This document shows positions 52,728 through 62,072 of a DNA stretch of 64,000 nt, piece after piece. The translations under genes and the position numbers were made by a program. This DNA comes from Flavobacterium sp. ALJ2 (GTDB lineage: Bacteria; Bacteroidota; Bacteroidia; Flavobacteriales; Flavobacteriaceae). The stretch covers positions 1 through 64,000 of the forward strand of contig NZ_JADNRC010000012.1 of the NCBI RefSeq assembly GCF_015594725.1, read 5' to 3'. The number at the start of each line of letters is the position of its first letter. Position 1 is the first letter of the stretch. The notes beneath the pieces are model-generated. The model did not search any database, had not been told where the DNA came from, and was given only the letters and a program-made list of their open reading frames with translations.

Positions 52728-54155
52728 TTATACTTGAATACGTTTCCATTTACCTTTTTTGTACAATACTATACTTGCCAAAGTTATAGCCGTTTCTGCA
52801 ACTGGAATAGCTATAAAAACACCAGTTGGTCCCATTTTAAAATGCTTCGCTAATACATATGCTAATGGAATCTGTAACAACCAGAATCCAACAAAATTAA
52901 CCAATGTAGGCGTCCAGGTATCTCCAGCCCCATTGAAGGTATTTATTAATACCATTCCGATTCCGTAGAAAATATATCCAGAACTCATAATCTGTAAAGC
53001 TTCAACAGCTATATTTTGTATTAGAATATCATAGGTGAAAAATGAAACTATATATTTTGCAAAGAAGAAAGTAATAAGCATAATTGTTGCCATAAAAATA
53101 ACATTGTATTTTGCCGTTGTAAAAACCGATTTTTCGGCACGCTCAATTTGTTTGGCACCTAAATTTTGACCAACCAAAGTTGCTGCGGCATTACTTAATC
53201 CCCAAGCAGGAAGAATGAAAAACATCATGATACGCAATGCGGTTTGATACCCTGCAGAACCATGGTCTCCACCAGTTGTAGCAACAAGTTGCGCAAGAAA
53301 AATCCAACTACATGATGCAATAACAAATTGCAATACTCCTGGAGCTGCAATTTTAACCAAAGCTTTGATTTGCTTAAAGTCAGGAATAAAATAAGATGAA
53401 ATAATCTTTAAAACGCCTTTTCCATTAAACAAGTGATACAATTGGTATAATACACCGATACTTCGACCAGATGTTGTTGCTATTGCTGCACCAACTAATC
53501 CAAAAGCAGGAATTGGCCCAAATCCATTAATTAAAACAGGGCACAAAATGATATTACAAATATTAGCAATCCAAAGACTTTTCATGGCTATTGCCGCATT
53601 TCCTGCACCACGGAAAATACCGTTGATAAGAAACAAAAGCATCACACATAAACTTCCGCCTATCATAATTTGAGTAAATCTATAACCATATTCGGCAGCT
53701 TCTACAGAAGCTCCCATGAGTAACAAGATCTCTTTGGCATAAATAAAACCAAAAACACTAATTACACTATTAATTGCAAAAGCAATAATAATGGCTTGCA
53801 TTCCTGCTTTTGCAGCGGCAACTGGATCTTTCTCCCCTATACGGCGAGCAACAACTGCTGTTGCAGCCATACTTATACCGATTGCTATAGAGTAAACAAT
53901 GGTAATAACCGACTCTGTTAGTCCAACTGCCTGAATAGCAAAGCTGCTATGCTCCAAGTGGCCAACAAAATATAAATCGACTAATGCAAAAACCGATTCC
54001 ATAAGCATTTCCAATACCATTGGAATAGCCAGAAGAATCACTGCTTTTTTTATGCTGCCAGATGTATAATCAAAAGATTCATCTCCTTTGATTGCTTGTT
54101 TTATTGTTGAAAAAATTCGTGAAAATACACTTTTCTGTATTGTTGTTTCTGTCAT
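52728..54155 (-). CDS. MATE family efflux transporter
   Basis: A 475-residue transporter with twelve hydrophobic segments in two halves, typical of the multidrug and toxin extrusion family. Substrate is unknown. It is monocistronic, 70 bp upstream of the amidase gene on the same strand. Confidence 0.92.
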   Translation of the reverse strand: MTETTIQKSVFSRIFSTIKQAIKGDESFDYTSGSIKKAVILLAIPMVLEMLMESVFALVDLYFVGHLEHSSFAIQAVGLTESVITIVYSIAIGISMAATAVVARRIGEKDPVAAAKAGMQAIIIAFAINSVISVFGFIYAKEILLLMGASVEAAEYGYRFTQIMIGGSLCVMLLFLINGIFRGAGNAAIAMKSLWIANICNIILCPVLINGFGPIPAFGLVGAAIATTSGRSIGVLYQLYHLFNGKGVLKIISSYFIPDFKQIKALVKIAAPGVLQFVIASCSWIFLAQLVATTGGDHGSAGYQTALRIMMFFILPAWGLSNAAATLVGQNLGAKQIERAEKSVFTTAKYNVIFMATIMLITFFFAKYIVSFFTYDILIQNIAVEALQIMSSGYIFYGIGMVLINTFNGAGDTWTPTLVNFVGFWLLQIPLAYVLAKHFKMGPTGVFIAIPVAETAITLASIVLYKKGKWKRIQV

Positions 54156-54330
54156 GATAATTAAGGATAAATGATAAAATTGTCCAAAACCATATGCTGG
54201 CTGGACTTAAAAAATTTGAAGACATCCTAATTATTTGAAAAATAAAAATAGGACTAGGCAGAAACTATCATAACGTTGTGTGTTTTTTAAGACGATAAAT
54301 ATAAGAATTATTATTAAATTTAGAAAAAAT

Positions 54331-55530
54331 CTAATCCAGCAATTTTACACTAACACGTGTACTTGCTATTAATGAAGCTATAAATCCAAGTGAAAAAATA
54401 GTTCCTAAAACAATAAATACATTTTCAAGAGTGAAAACAACAGGAAAAGCTAATGTCGAAGTAATCATTATAAGCTCATATTGTTGTTGCAACAAAACTA
54501 GAATAACTCCCAGTACAAGACCTATTAATCCTCCAAATACACTGAGTAAAGTTCCTTGTAGTAAAAATATTTTTCGCAAATCTTTAATTTCAGTTCCTAA
54601 ATTAAAAAGCGTTTTCAAGTTGCTTTTTTTATCCAAAATCATCATAATTAATGCCCCAATCAAATTAAAAAGGGCTACAATAATTACCAACGTAAATATT
54701 AAATAAACTGCAATATTTTCAGTATTAAGCATTTTATACAAAGACGCATTAAGTTGTGCTCTGTTTTTTGTAGTAACTTTATTATTGAATATTGTTTGTA
54801 ATTGTGAATCAATTTTTGATTCGTTTGCATTTGGTTTTAACTTAAATTCGATACCAGAAATCTGATTGGCTTTATACTCCAATAATTCCTGAACTAAACC
54901 TAAATCAGCAAAAACATATTTAGAATCCAAATCCTCACTTATTGAATATATTCCTACTGGCAATACATCCGTTTTACTAAACGCTTCTTCTGGGTTTTCA
55001 ATTGTCCCTTTTCCTGGTTTGGGTGCAAATACCTGCAATGGATTTTCGAAATCTAATATTCCCATTGAAAAGTTCTTCGAAATTCCATAACCCACAACAA
55101 CCTGATATGTATCTGGTTTTAGCCATTGCCCGTTAAAGAGTTTTTTTTGAATATCATTTACTACTGGATAATTACGATCAACTCCTTTTAAGTAAGTTAC
55201 TTGTTGTTTTCCATTAAAAATAAACAAAACTCGTTCTTCGATTATTTTAGTATACGAAGCAATACCATCGATCTTTTTAATTTGAGTATCCTGATTTGGT
55301 GTAACCATAAATGATTTTCCGTAGGTACTCTCAATTTTTAAATCAGGGTCTATTTCATTTGTAAAAGAAAGACTGAATACTTTTAATCCGCTAAAAACAG
55401 ATAAAACTACAAACAAAGCCATTGTACCAACAATTATTCCAAGGCTGGCAATACGATTTATAATATTGATAGCATTGTTTTTACTCTTGCTGAAAATATA
55501 TCTTTTGGCTATGTAAAGGGGGAAGTTCAA
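54331..55530 (-). CDS. FtsX-like ABC transporter permease (LolC/E type)
   Basis: A 399-residue permease with one N-terminal hydrophobic segment (about 25-48), a large periplasmic domain and three C-terminal spans (about 275-300, 325-350 and 370-392). This is the LolC/LolE/MacB layout, with the N-terminal LYIAKRYIFSKSKNNAINIINRIA typical. It probably extracts lipoproteins from the inner membrane. It is adjacent to rbfA by one base, a pairing seen in many flavobacteria. Confidence 0.88.
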   Translation of the reverse strand: MNFPLYIAKRYIFSKSKNNAINIINRIASLGIIVGTMALFVVLSVFSGLKVFSLSFTNEIDPDLKIESTYGKSFMVTPNQDTQIKKIDGIASYTKIIEERVLFIFNGKQQVTYLKGVDRNYPVVNDIQKKLFNGQWLKPDTYQVVVGYGISKNFSMGILDFENPLQVFAPKPGKGTIENPEEAFSKTDVLPVGIYSISEDLDSKYVFADLGLVQELLEYKANQISGIEFKLKPNANESKIDSQLQTIFNNKVTTKNRAQLNASLYKMLNTENIAVYLIFTLVIIVALFNLIGALIMMILDKKSNLKTLFNLGTEIKDLRKIFLLQGTLLSVFGGLIGLVLGVILVLLQQQYELIMITSTLAFPVVFTLENVFIVLGTIFSLGFIASLIASTRVSVKLLD

Positions 55531-55531
55531 G

Positions 55532-55924
55532 CTATGATTTTCTTCTTTTTTCTAAAAGATCACGATTTTCTATTGGGTTATCTCTATTCGCTAAAGCATT
55601 ATCTATTTTCTCAATATAGTCTAATGAGTCATCTATAAAAAACACTAAATTGGGTACTTTACGTAATTGCAAACGTACTCGTTGAGATAAATCATGTTTA
55701 ATCAAAGTCGAATTTGACTTAATTCCTTCCAATGTTTCTTTGGCTTTCTCCTGAGGAAAAATACTTAAATATACTGTTGCCACGGATAAATCTGTAGTTA
55801 CGCTAACTTTGGATACTGAAATTATCAAATTACTAATTCCATTTTTTCTCACTTCACCTTGCAAAATATCAACCAAATCCTTTTGGATGACACCGCCTAT
55901 TTTTTTCTGTCTATTTGTTTCCAT
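55532..55924 (-). CDS. rbfA: 30S ribosome-binding factor
   Basis: A 130-residue KH-like protein that aids maturation of the 16S rRNA 5' end. Seen: the N-terminal RQKKIGGVIQKDLVDILQ and the later VSVTTDLSVATVYLSIFP. A perfect TAnnTTTG element lies 5 bp before the ATG, so translation may be leaderless. It is 1 bp upstream of the FtsX-like gene. Confidence 0.93.
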   Translation of the reverse strand: METNRQKKIGGVIQKDLVDILQGEVRKNGISNLIISVSKVSVTTDLSVATVYLSIFPQEKAKETLEGIKSNSTLIKHDLSQRVRLQLRKVPNLVFFIDDSLDYIEKIDNALANRDNPIENRDLLEKRRKS

Positions 55925-55928
55925 AATG

Positions 55929-55936
55929 CAAAAATA
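55929..55936 (-). promoter_or_regulatory. Minus-7 element upstream of rbfA, leaderless start
   Basis: TATTTTTG on the minus strand ends 4 bp before the ATG. Transcription would start at or next to the A of the start codon. No clear TTG partner is seen. Confidence 0.4.
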
Positions 55937-56156
55937 CTATTTTAAATTTCAATCGATACATTTTCAAATGAACAATAAGATCATTTTTATATTCTTATTT
56001 TCTTTAGCACAAATTTCGGTACTCTTTTTTTTATAAAAACCCAAAATTGAGATAATAATTCGCTCGTTACTTCTTTTTACTAAGCTGATTATAAAATCAT
56101 GTTTTTTGTCAGAAATATTCTATCTCTTTAATGAAGAAATAATAACACAATTTATT

Positions 56157-56576
56157 ATGAAAAAGAGAGAACCAATCAGTCATATAATGACTAAAACTGT
56201 AGTAACTGCAAATGATAATGACGGTTTAAGAGAAGTAGTCGAAAAACTTAAAAAAAATACCATTAGACACATTCCAATCATTCGGGGCAAAGAAGTCATT
56301 GGTATTATAAACCGGACGGATATAAACCGATTAACTTTTGGTGCTTTATTTGAAGGACAAGAAGAAGCCGATGAAACTATTCTGGATATGCTTACAATTA
56401 CTCAAGTAATGACATCAAAACCCATTACAGTATCATCAGATACAATAATTAGAGATTTGGCTGAAATTTTTGTGAAAGAAGAATTTCATGCTTTACCTGT
56501 AGTCAATAATGGTGAACTCAAAGGTATTGTTACAACAACCGATGTTGTGAGATATTTTTTAGAACAATATCATTAA
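56157..56576 (+). CDS. Paired CBS-domain protein
   Basis: A 139-residue protein made of two CBS motifs (about 8-60, HIPIIRGKEVIGIINRTDI, and 78-135, ALPVVNNGELKGIVTTTDV). CBS pairs bind adenine nucleotides and act as energy sensors. I start at the ATG at 56157, since the upstream extension does not fit the domain. It has no partner in the neighbourhood, and converges on the EnvC-like gene. Confidence 0.88.
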   Translation: MKKREPISHIMTKTVVTANDNDGLREVVEKLKKNTIRHIPIIRGKEVIGIINRTDINRLTFGALFEGQEEADETILDMLTITQVMTSKPITVSSDTIIRDLAEIFVKEEFHALPVVNNGELKGIVTTTDVVRYFLEQYH

Positions 56577-56593
56577 ATCAAGTACAACATAAA

Positions 56594-56618
56594 AAAACGG
56601 GACTTAGCGTCCCGTTTT
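56594..56618. terminator. Bidirectional terminator
   Basis: A perfect 10-bp stem AAAACGGGAC/GTCCCGTTTT with the loop TTAGC, between the converging CBS and EnvC-like genes, with A and T runs on both sides. Confidence 0.88.
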
Positions 56619-56621
56619 CTA

Positions 56622-57869
56622 TTACATATTATACAACCAACTCTGCGGATTGTTATACGTTGTGTTTTGAAGTATTGAGAACTTAATAGTTGTTTTTCCC
56701 GTTTCCCCACTAGTTCTAATCTTACCTATATTTTGTTTGATGCTCACTTTTTCTCCTTTACTTACAGATACTGAACTTAAGTTTTGATACACTGTAAAAT
56801 AATCTCCATGCTGAATCATTACTGCTTTATTTATTGGCGATAATACCATAACACTCGATACAACCCCTTCGAAAACAGCTCTTGCATTTGAACCTGATTC
56901 AGTTGTAATTTCGACACCACTATTATGAATTACCAATGTATTATAAATTGGATGTGCCTGATCACCAAATCCCAATGAAACAAACCCTTTCTCTACTGGC
57001 CAAGGTAATTTTCCTCTGTTGGCTTTAAAGTCAGCAGCAAGTATTTTTGCTTCAGCAGTTAATGCAATTTTTGTATCCGATACAGCAGCAACCGATTTAG
57101 TTCCAGTTACTTTTCCTTTTTCGGCGGCAGTCTTGCGATTTGCAGCTGCAATAGCTTCACGAATTAAGCGGTCAATTTGTCTGTCGATTCTTTTTGCTTC
57201 CTGCTGTTTACTTTTGGTATCAGCAATAATTTTGTTTTTATCTTTTTTAATCGAGTTAACTAGTTTTTGTTGCTCTTTCTTTTCTGCTTCTAATGCAATA
57301 CGCTCCTTTTCGTTTTCGGCAATTATTTTTTTCTTTACTTGTCTTTGACTGTCTAATTTTGCATTATAATCGGCTAATTGAACTGATTTTGACTGAATTT
57401 CTTCTCCTTGATTTTTTCTAAAACTTGTATATTGTTTCATATACTGTGCACGCTTATATGCTTGCAGAAAATTCTCTGAAGACAACAAAAACATCGCTCT
57501 ACTTTGCTCAGAACGACTTTTATAAGACTTAAGAATCATCTTGGCATAATCTGCTTTTAATACCTCTAACTCTTTCTTAAGTTTATTAATTTTTGTTTGA
57601 TTGATATACATATCATTACTCAAAAGCTTCGTTTGCTTTTCGGTAGTATTGATTAGCTTTTCTTTAAGCTTAATTTTGTTAGACTGAACAATGTAAACAT
57701 TCACTGCAGATTTTTCCTTCTTCTTTACAGATTGTAACATTTTCTCGTTATCTCTAATTTCTTGTTGAATCTGAGCTTTACGTTGTTCCAGTTTTTCTTG
57801 TTGCGAATCTTGTGCCCACATCAATGAGGTGGTGCAAATAAAAATTAGGCTTAGGAGAAATTTTGGCAT
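56622..57869 (-). CDS. EnvC-like peptidoglycan hydrolase activator with degenerate LytM domain
   Basis: A 415-residue exported protein: signal peptide (about 1-20, ending SLMWAQ), long coiled coil (about 20-240) and a C-terminal M23/LytM domain. The metal and catalytic positions are lost: NSGVEI instead of HxGxD, YQNLS instead of YxHLS, and TIKFSI instead of HxHFEI. Such degenerate proteins (EnvC in E. coli) do not cut peptidoglycan but activate amidases during division. An amidase gene lies at 52052. The ATG at 57869 is chosen because the signal peptide starts there. Confidence 0.88.
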   Translation of the reverse strand: MPKFLLSLIFICTTSLMWAQDSQQEKLEQRKAQIQQEIRDNEKMLQSVKKKEKSAVNVYIVQSNKIKLKEKLINTTEKQTKLLSNDMYINQTKINKLKKELEVLKADYAKMILKSYKSRSEQSRAMFLLSSENFLQAYKRAQYMKQYTSFRKNQGEEIQSKSVQLADYNAKLDSQRQVKKKIIAENEKERIALEAEKKEQQKLVNSIKKDKNKIIADTKSKQQEAKRIDRQIDRLIREAIAAANRKTAAEKGKVTGTKSVAAVSDTKIALTAEAKILAADFKANRGKLPWPVEKGFVSLGFGDQAHPIYNTLVIHNSGVEITTESGSNARAVFEGVVSSVMVLSPINKAVMIQHGDYFTVYQNLSSVSVSKGEKVSIKQNIGKIRTSGETGKTTIKFSILQNTTYNNPQSWLYNM

Positions 57870-57892
57870 CTTTAAAATATATTTTTGCAAAC

Positions 57893-58672
57893 TTACTTAA
57901 TTATAATTTTTTTATATCCATTTGGAACACTATAAGGAAAAGAAAGTTCTTCATTAAAAGTAATTGTGTTGTAATTTAAGTTAATTTCTGTTTTCCCTTT
58001 TGGCTGAATAGCTTCTATAGCAATGGTTCTAGGGAGTGTTCCTTGATCAAAAGTTTTATTATCACCATATGCAATTTGCATCATAATATTCTTTGACGTT
58101 TGTGAAATTTGTTCTTTTTCTAACAAAAATGTATCGGCTTCAAAGAAAAAGGCTTTTTTAATATCTGTCTCCTTAACCTCATCCAATCGATACACTCTAT
58201 CGATTAGCGTTTCAGTATATTTACCTTTCTTTAAATCGTCGATTGCAGCACCTAATAGAAGGTTTTGAACTTTATTAAAATCTAAATCGGTTCCTAACCA
58301 TTTACTCAAACTACTAAAATCTCCTTCATAATAAGAGCCTCCTATTTTTTCATAATAGCTCACTGAATCTGGCGTAATTAGAGCCTTAGCCATTGTAATA
58401 CCCAGAAAACGAATACTTACCAAAATCTGTTCGTCTTTCTTAATTTTTATTTCTGCTGTAACATTCTGACTTTGTTTATCATCTGAATATTTGGCACTGG
58501 CTTTAATATATAAAGTCGAAAACTGTAATTTATTATTGTAATGTCCATCGATAATTTTATTCGCAGAAATAAGATTTACCTCTTCTTTATTATCATTCCC
58601 TTGTACTACACCCGATTTTGATTTACACGAAACGATAAAAATGAGCAACAATATCATTATATATTTCTTCAT
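57893..58672 (-). CDS. DUF4292 lipoprotein
   Basis: A 259-residue protein with a lipoprotein signal (MILLLIFIVSC, Cys16) and the repeated beta pattern of DUF4292 (outer membrane lipoprotein-like) proteins. Role unknown; similar folds occur in LolA/LolB-type carriers. It is 6 bp downstream of the TPR gene and 23 bp upstream of the EnvC-like gene, a fixed order in flavobacteria as far as I recall. Confidence 0.8.
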   Translation of the reverse strand: MKKYIMILLLIFIVSCKSKSGVVQGNDNKEEVNLISANKIIDGHYNNKLQFSTLYIKASAKYSDDKQSQNVTAEIKIKKDEQILVSIRFLGITMAKALITPDSVSYYEKIGGSYYEGDFSSLSKWLGTDLDFNKVQNLLLGAAIDDLKKGKYTETLIDRVYRLDEVKETDIKKAFFFEADTFLLEKEQISQTSKNIMMQIAYGDNKTFDQGTLPRTIAIEAIQPKGKTEINLNYNTITFNEELSFPYSVPNGYKKIIIK

Positions 58673-58678
58673 CAGAAT

Positions 58679-60028
58679 TTACTTTTTTTGTCTTAATAAT
58701 TGATTTGCTTTCGCAAAATACGCTTCTTTTTTCTTCATATCCCCTAAACCATTATAAGCTTCTCCTAACTGAATGTTAAAATTTGCTTCTAAAGTTAAAT
58801 CATCTACAACATAATCGAGCCCCATTTCTAGAACGTCTTTTGCCTTTTTAAATTGTTGTAATTGATTATTAGCCAGACCTGAATAAAAATAAAATTGTGG
58901 CTGTGTTGGGAATGTCTCTATCATTACCACCGAACGTTTAGCCATTGGTTCGTATTGCTTGGTTTCGGTATAGGATTGAAGCAAAAGCAAATTAGTTTCG
59001 ATATCTACTTGTGAAGCCGAATTTACCGACAACTCATAATATTTAACTGCCTGATTAAATTGATTTTTACTGTGATAAAACTTTCCAATTTCTTTTGCGA
59101 CATCTACATTTGCATCATTTTTAAAATAAATAATTGCTTTGTCCAAATCTGGTGCAAATTGTGGATTCTTACCTACGAAAATTAAAAACTCATTTAAGAT
59201 TCGATGTTTTATTTTTGAGTCTATTTTAGAATTTGCTAAAACAACATTCATTGCCTGAATTGCTTTTTCTGGTTGGTTTTGATCTAAATAGTTTTTAAAA
59301 GAACTTACTTGCGCCCACTCTGATGTTGGAACCGCTTTTTCTAATTGTTGCGTAATCTCCAACACTTTATCAGCATCATTATTCTTTGCATACAATGTGA
59401 TCAAAGCAATATAATTAGACTCTTCTTTTGGGTTTTTCTTAATCAGATCTACAAGGCTTTCTATTTCAGCATTTTGATATTTTCCTTGTGACAAAATCTG
59501 TGCCTTGTATAATTCTCTTTCATCTGATTTTCCAAACTTCTCATTCATTTCATTAATCAGGGAAAGTGCTTTGTCAAATTGAGTTGTAATCATATACAAC
59601 GAAATCAAATCATCTTTATACTCCTCATCAAACGGAATAATTTTCTGAATTGTTTCTATTGCCAAAGGATAATTCTTAGTTTGATAACAAACATCATAAA
59701 TGCCCAACCAAAACCATTTATTATTTGGATTTAACTGGATCGCTTTTTCAAACGAACTTTGCGCATTTCTATAGTCTTTTAAAGACAGGTAGTTTTTACC
59801 CAATTCAAAATAAACTGTTGCATCATTAGGCTGAAGCTTCTCACACTTTTGCAAAGCAGTAATTGCTTTATCATAATTTTCGATGCCTTTTTGTAATAAC
59901 GATTCATAAAAAGAGTCCTGAAATTCATCGGTGACCATAGCAATATCTTCTGGCTCTGTTTGAGCCATTATCGAAGCTTGATTTCCAACCAATGCCATGA
60001 ATACAATTATTAAAACTCTTTTTTTCAT
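58679..60028 (-). CDS. Exported tetratricopeptide repeat protein
   Basis: A 449-residue protein with a signal peptide (about 1-22) and many TPR units (for example ATVYFELGKNYLSLKDYRNA). TPRs form a helical scaffold for other proteins. It is the first gene of the DUF4292-EnvC row on the minus strand and may assemble an envelope complex with them. Confidence 0.88.
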   Translation of the reverse strand: MKKRVLIIVFMALVGNQASIMAQTEPEDIAMVTDEFQDSFYESLLQKGIENYDKAITALQKCEKLQPNDATVYFELGKNYLSLKDYRNAQSSFEKAIQLNPNNKWFWLGIYDVCYQTKNYPLAIETIQKIIPFDEEYKDDLISLYMITTQFDKALSLINEMNEKFGKSDERELYKAQILSQGKYQNAEIESLVDLIKKNPKEESNYIALITLYAKNNDADKVLEITQQLEKAVPTSEWAQVSSFKNYLDQNQPEKAIQAMNVVLANSKIDSKIKHRILNEFLIFVGKNPQFAPDLDKAIIYFKNDANVDVAKEIGKFYHSKNQFNQAVKYYELSVNSASQVDIETNLLLLQSYTETKQYEPMAKRSVVMIETFPTQPQFYFYSGLANNQLQQFKKAKDVLEMGLDYVVDDLTLEANFNIQLGEAYNGLGDMKKKEAYFAKANQLLRQKK

Positions 60029-60077
60029 TTTTATTATTGCTGTTTTAAGTAAAAACGAACGCTATTAGACTGCTTGT

Positions 60078-61094
60078 TTATTCTAAAACCGAATAATCAC
60101 CAATGCTAATACTTGTAAACTTACCATCATAACTAACGTGGTTACCTATCATTGCATTATCTAAATTAGCGTTTTTTATTTGAGTATAGGTTTGCACCAA
60201 ACTATTTTTAATCGTGCTATCAATTACATGGCATCCTTTTCCTAAAGATACATTTGGACCTACAGTTGCATTTTTCAATACTACATTTTCACCAATATAA
60301 CAGGGCGGAATAATTGTAGCATTTTCTAATTTTACATCATAATCTACTAAATGTTCTCCGTCATTATGCAAAAACCCTAACATTCTAGAGTTAGTTTCAA
60401 CAGTAACATCTTTATTACCACAATCCATCCATTCGTCAACGCTACCCGTTTTAAAAACTTTTCCGTTGGCCATCATGGCTTTAATACCATCATTAATTTG
60501 ATATTCGCCACCGTTTTGAATGTTATTATCTAAAACTATTTGTAGCTCATTTTTAAGAATCTCTATTTCCTTAAAGTAGTATATTCCAATAACTGCCAGA
60601 TCACTTACAAACTCTTTTGGTTTTTCGACCAATTCTGTGATTTCATTATTAGCATTTAACTTAACTACTCCAAACGCTTCTGGCCGCTCTACTTGTTTTA
60701 CCCAAATTACTGCATCAGCTACTGGATCTAACTCAAAATCAGCTCTTATTAAAGTATCTGCATAAGCAATTACTGCTGGTCCTGATAAAGATTCTTTGGC
60801 ACACATAATTGCATGTCCGGTACCCAAAGGTAAATCTTGACGATATATAGATGCTTTAGCACCCAAACTTTGTGCTAATTCTTGTAAGCTTGATACAACA
60901 TCTTCGCCAAAAAAAGCTTCATCTCCTAATATAAATGCTACCTCTTCAATGGGTTCTTTAAGTATTTTCGCTATATCCTCTACCAATCGATGCACAATTG
61001 ATTTTCCTGCAACAGGAATTAATGGTTTAGGAATTGTTAAAGTATGTGGTCTTAATCTAGACCCGCGACCCGCCATTGGAACGATTATTTTCAT
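60078..61094 (-). CDS. Sugar-phosphate nucleotidyltransferase
   Basis: A 338-residue enzyme with the N-terminal nucleotide-binding motif MAGRGSRLRPHTLTIPKP (7-24) and GTGHAIMCAKE. A C-terminal left-handed beta-helix (about 250-338) follows. It makes an NDP-sugar from a sugar 1-phosphate, probably for glycan or cell-envelope synthesis. It lies 49 bp upstream of the TPR gene. Confidence 0.88.
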   Translation of the reverse strand: MKIIVPMAGRGSRLRPHTLTIPKPLIPVAGKSIVHRLVEDIAKILKEPIEEVAFILGDEAFFGEDVVSSLQELAQSLGAKASIYRQDLPLGTGHAIMCAKESLSGPAVIAYADTLIRADFELDPVADAVIWVKQVERPEAFGVVKLNANNEITELVEKPKEFVSDLAVIGIYYFKEIEILKNELQIVLDNNIQNGGEYQINDGIKAMMANGKVFKTGSVDEWMDCGNKDVTVETNSRMLGFLHNDGEHLVDYDVKLENATIIPPCYIGENVVLKNATVGPNVSLGKGCHVIDSTIKNSLVQTYTQIKNANLDNAMIGNHVSYDGKFTSISIGDYSVLE

Positions 61095-61111
61095 ATTCTA
61101 TAATTTCAAAA

Positions 61112-61135
61112 TTGAATATTCCTAGTTGAATATTC
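61112..61135. repeat. Two TTGAATATTC words
   Basis: TTGAATATTC occurs at 61112-61121 and 61126-61135, a 14-bp step. Each core GAATATTC is a palindrome. They lie between the nucleotidyltransferase and the four-helix-bundle gene. Confidence 0.6.
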
Positions 61136-61147
61136 AAACTTATTATT

Positions 61148-61510
61148 TTACTTATTTTTATTTCTTGATGTTTCCAAACTTTTTACAAATATTGAAATTA
61201 GCTCATCATTTTCTTTTATTGCGACGTTTAAATCTAATTCTTCTTTTGAATATAACTCCGCTCTTAAAATGATTTTTAAACAAGAATGAGTCTCTCGAAG
61301 TTCTTTTAACACAATAGACATCTTATGAATAAAATCATTTCTAGATTCTGCACTCTGAGCTTCACTATAATTTAATGATGGTGAAGTTCCTGAACGTACA
61401 ATTTGACCTGACAGATGATTTCCTGCCTTTGTTGCTTTTAAATTATCCGTTATTTTTATAATTTGAACTGCAAAATCAATTAGCCTTTCATGTAAATCAA
61501 ATTTTTTCAC
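61148..61510 (-). CDS. Four-helix bundle protein (S23/IVS family)
   Basis: A 120-residue helical protein of the family found in intervening sequences of 23S rRNA and as the Avd-type accessory protein. Seen: FDLHERLIDFAVQIIKITD, the motif ADNHLSGQIVRSGTSPSLNYSEA-like segment at about 28-50, and a helical C-terminus. It is free-standing here, not in an rRNA gene, and is flanked by AT-rich short repeats on both sides. The function is unknown. Confidence 0.83.
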   Translation of the reverse strand: MKKFDLHERLIDFAVQIIKITDNLKATKAGNHLSGQIVRSGTSPSLNYSEAQSAESRNDFIHKMSIVLKELRETHSCLKIILRAELYSKEELDLNVAIKENDELISIFVKSLETSRNKNK

Positions 61511-61538
61511 AACTTATAAATTTTAAAGTTGAAATTAA

Positions 61539-61580
61539 AAAATTTGGAATTTTCAACTTGGAATTTTGAATTTTGAATTC
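61539..61580. repeat. GGAATTTT/GAATTTT tandem words
   Basis: The words TTGGAATTTT, TTGGAATTTTG and AATTTTGAATTC follow each other upstream of the four-helix-bundle gene. They are simple-sequence repeats with no reading frame. Confidence 0.55.
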
Positions 61581-61599
61581 TAAAAACTGCAACTGATAA

Positions 61600-62034
61600 C
61601 TACTTTACTCCTGTACTACCAAAACCACCTTCTCCTCTTGAGGTTTCAGAAAGTTCGCTAACTTCAACCCATTCGGCTCTTTCGTGCTTCGCGATAATTA
61701 GTTGCGCAATTCTTTCTCCATTTTCAATCACAAAAGCTTCATTGGATAAATTTACTAAAATTACTCCTATCTCTCCTCTATAATCAGCATCAACTGTTCC
61801 AGGAGAGTTTAATACTGTTACTCCTTTCTTTGCCGCCAATCCACTTCTTGGTCGCACTTGTGCTTCGTAACCAATTGGTAATTCAATAAAAAGTCCCGTT
61901 TTAACGATTGTTCTTTCTAATGGGTTTAATGTTATTGGTTCTGATAAATTAGCACGTAAATCCATTCCTGCCGAAGCTATTGTTTCGTAGTTAGGTAAAG
62001 CGTGTTGTGATTTGTTGATAATATTAATCGTCAT
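61600..62034 (-). CDS. dut: dUTP diphosphatase
   Basis: A 144-residue trimeric dUTPase that hydrolyses dUTP to dUMP, keeping uracil out of DNA. All five motifs are visible: [39 protein letters not shown] and the C-terminal GEGGFGSTG. Length is normal. It lies 38 bp downstream of the flippase gene on the minus strand. Confidence 0.96.
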   Translation of the reverse strand: MTINIINKSQHALPNYETIASAGMDLRANLSEPITLNPLERTIVKTGLFIELPIGYEAQVRPRSGLAAKKGVTVLNSPGTVDADYRGEIGVILVNLSNEAFVIENGERIAQLIIAKHERAEWVEVSELSETSRGEGGFGSTGVK

Positions 62035-62072
62035 TTTTATATTTTTAAAGCTAATTGTAAATCTTAAAATTG

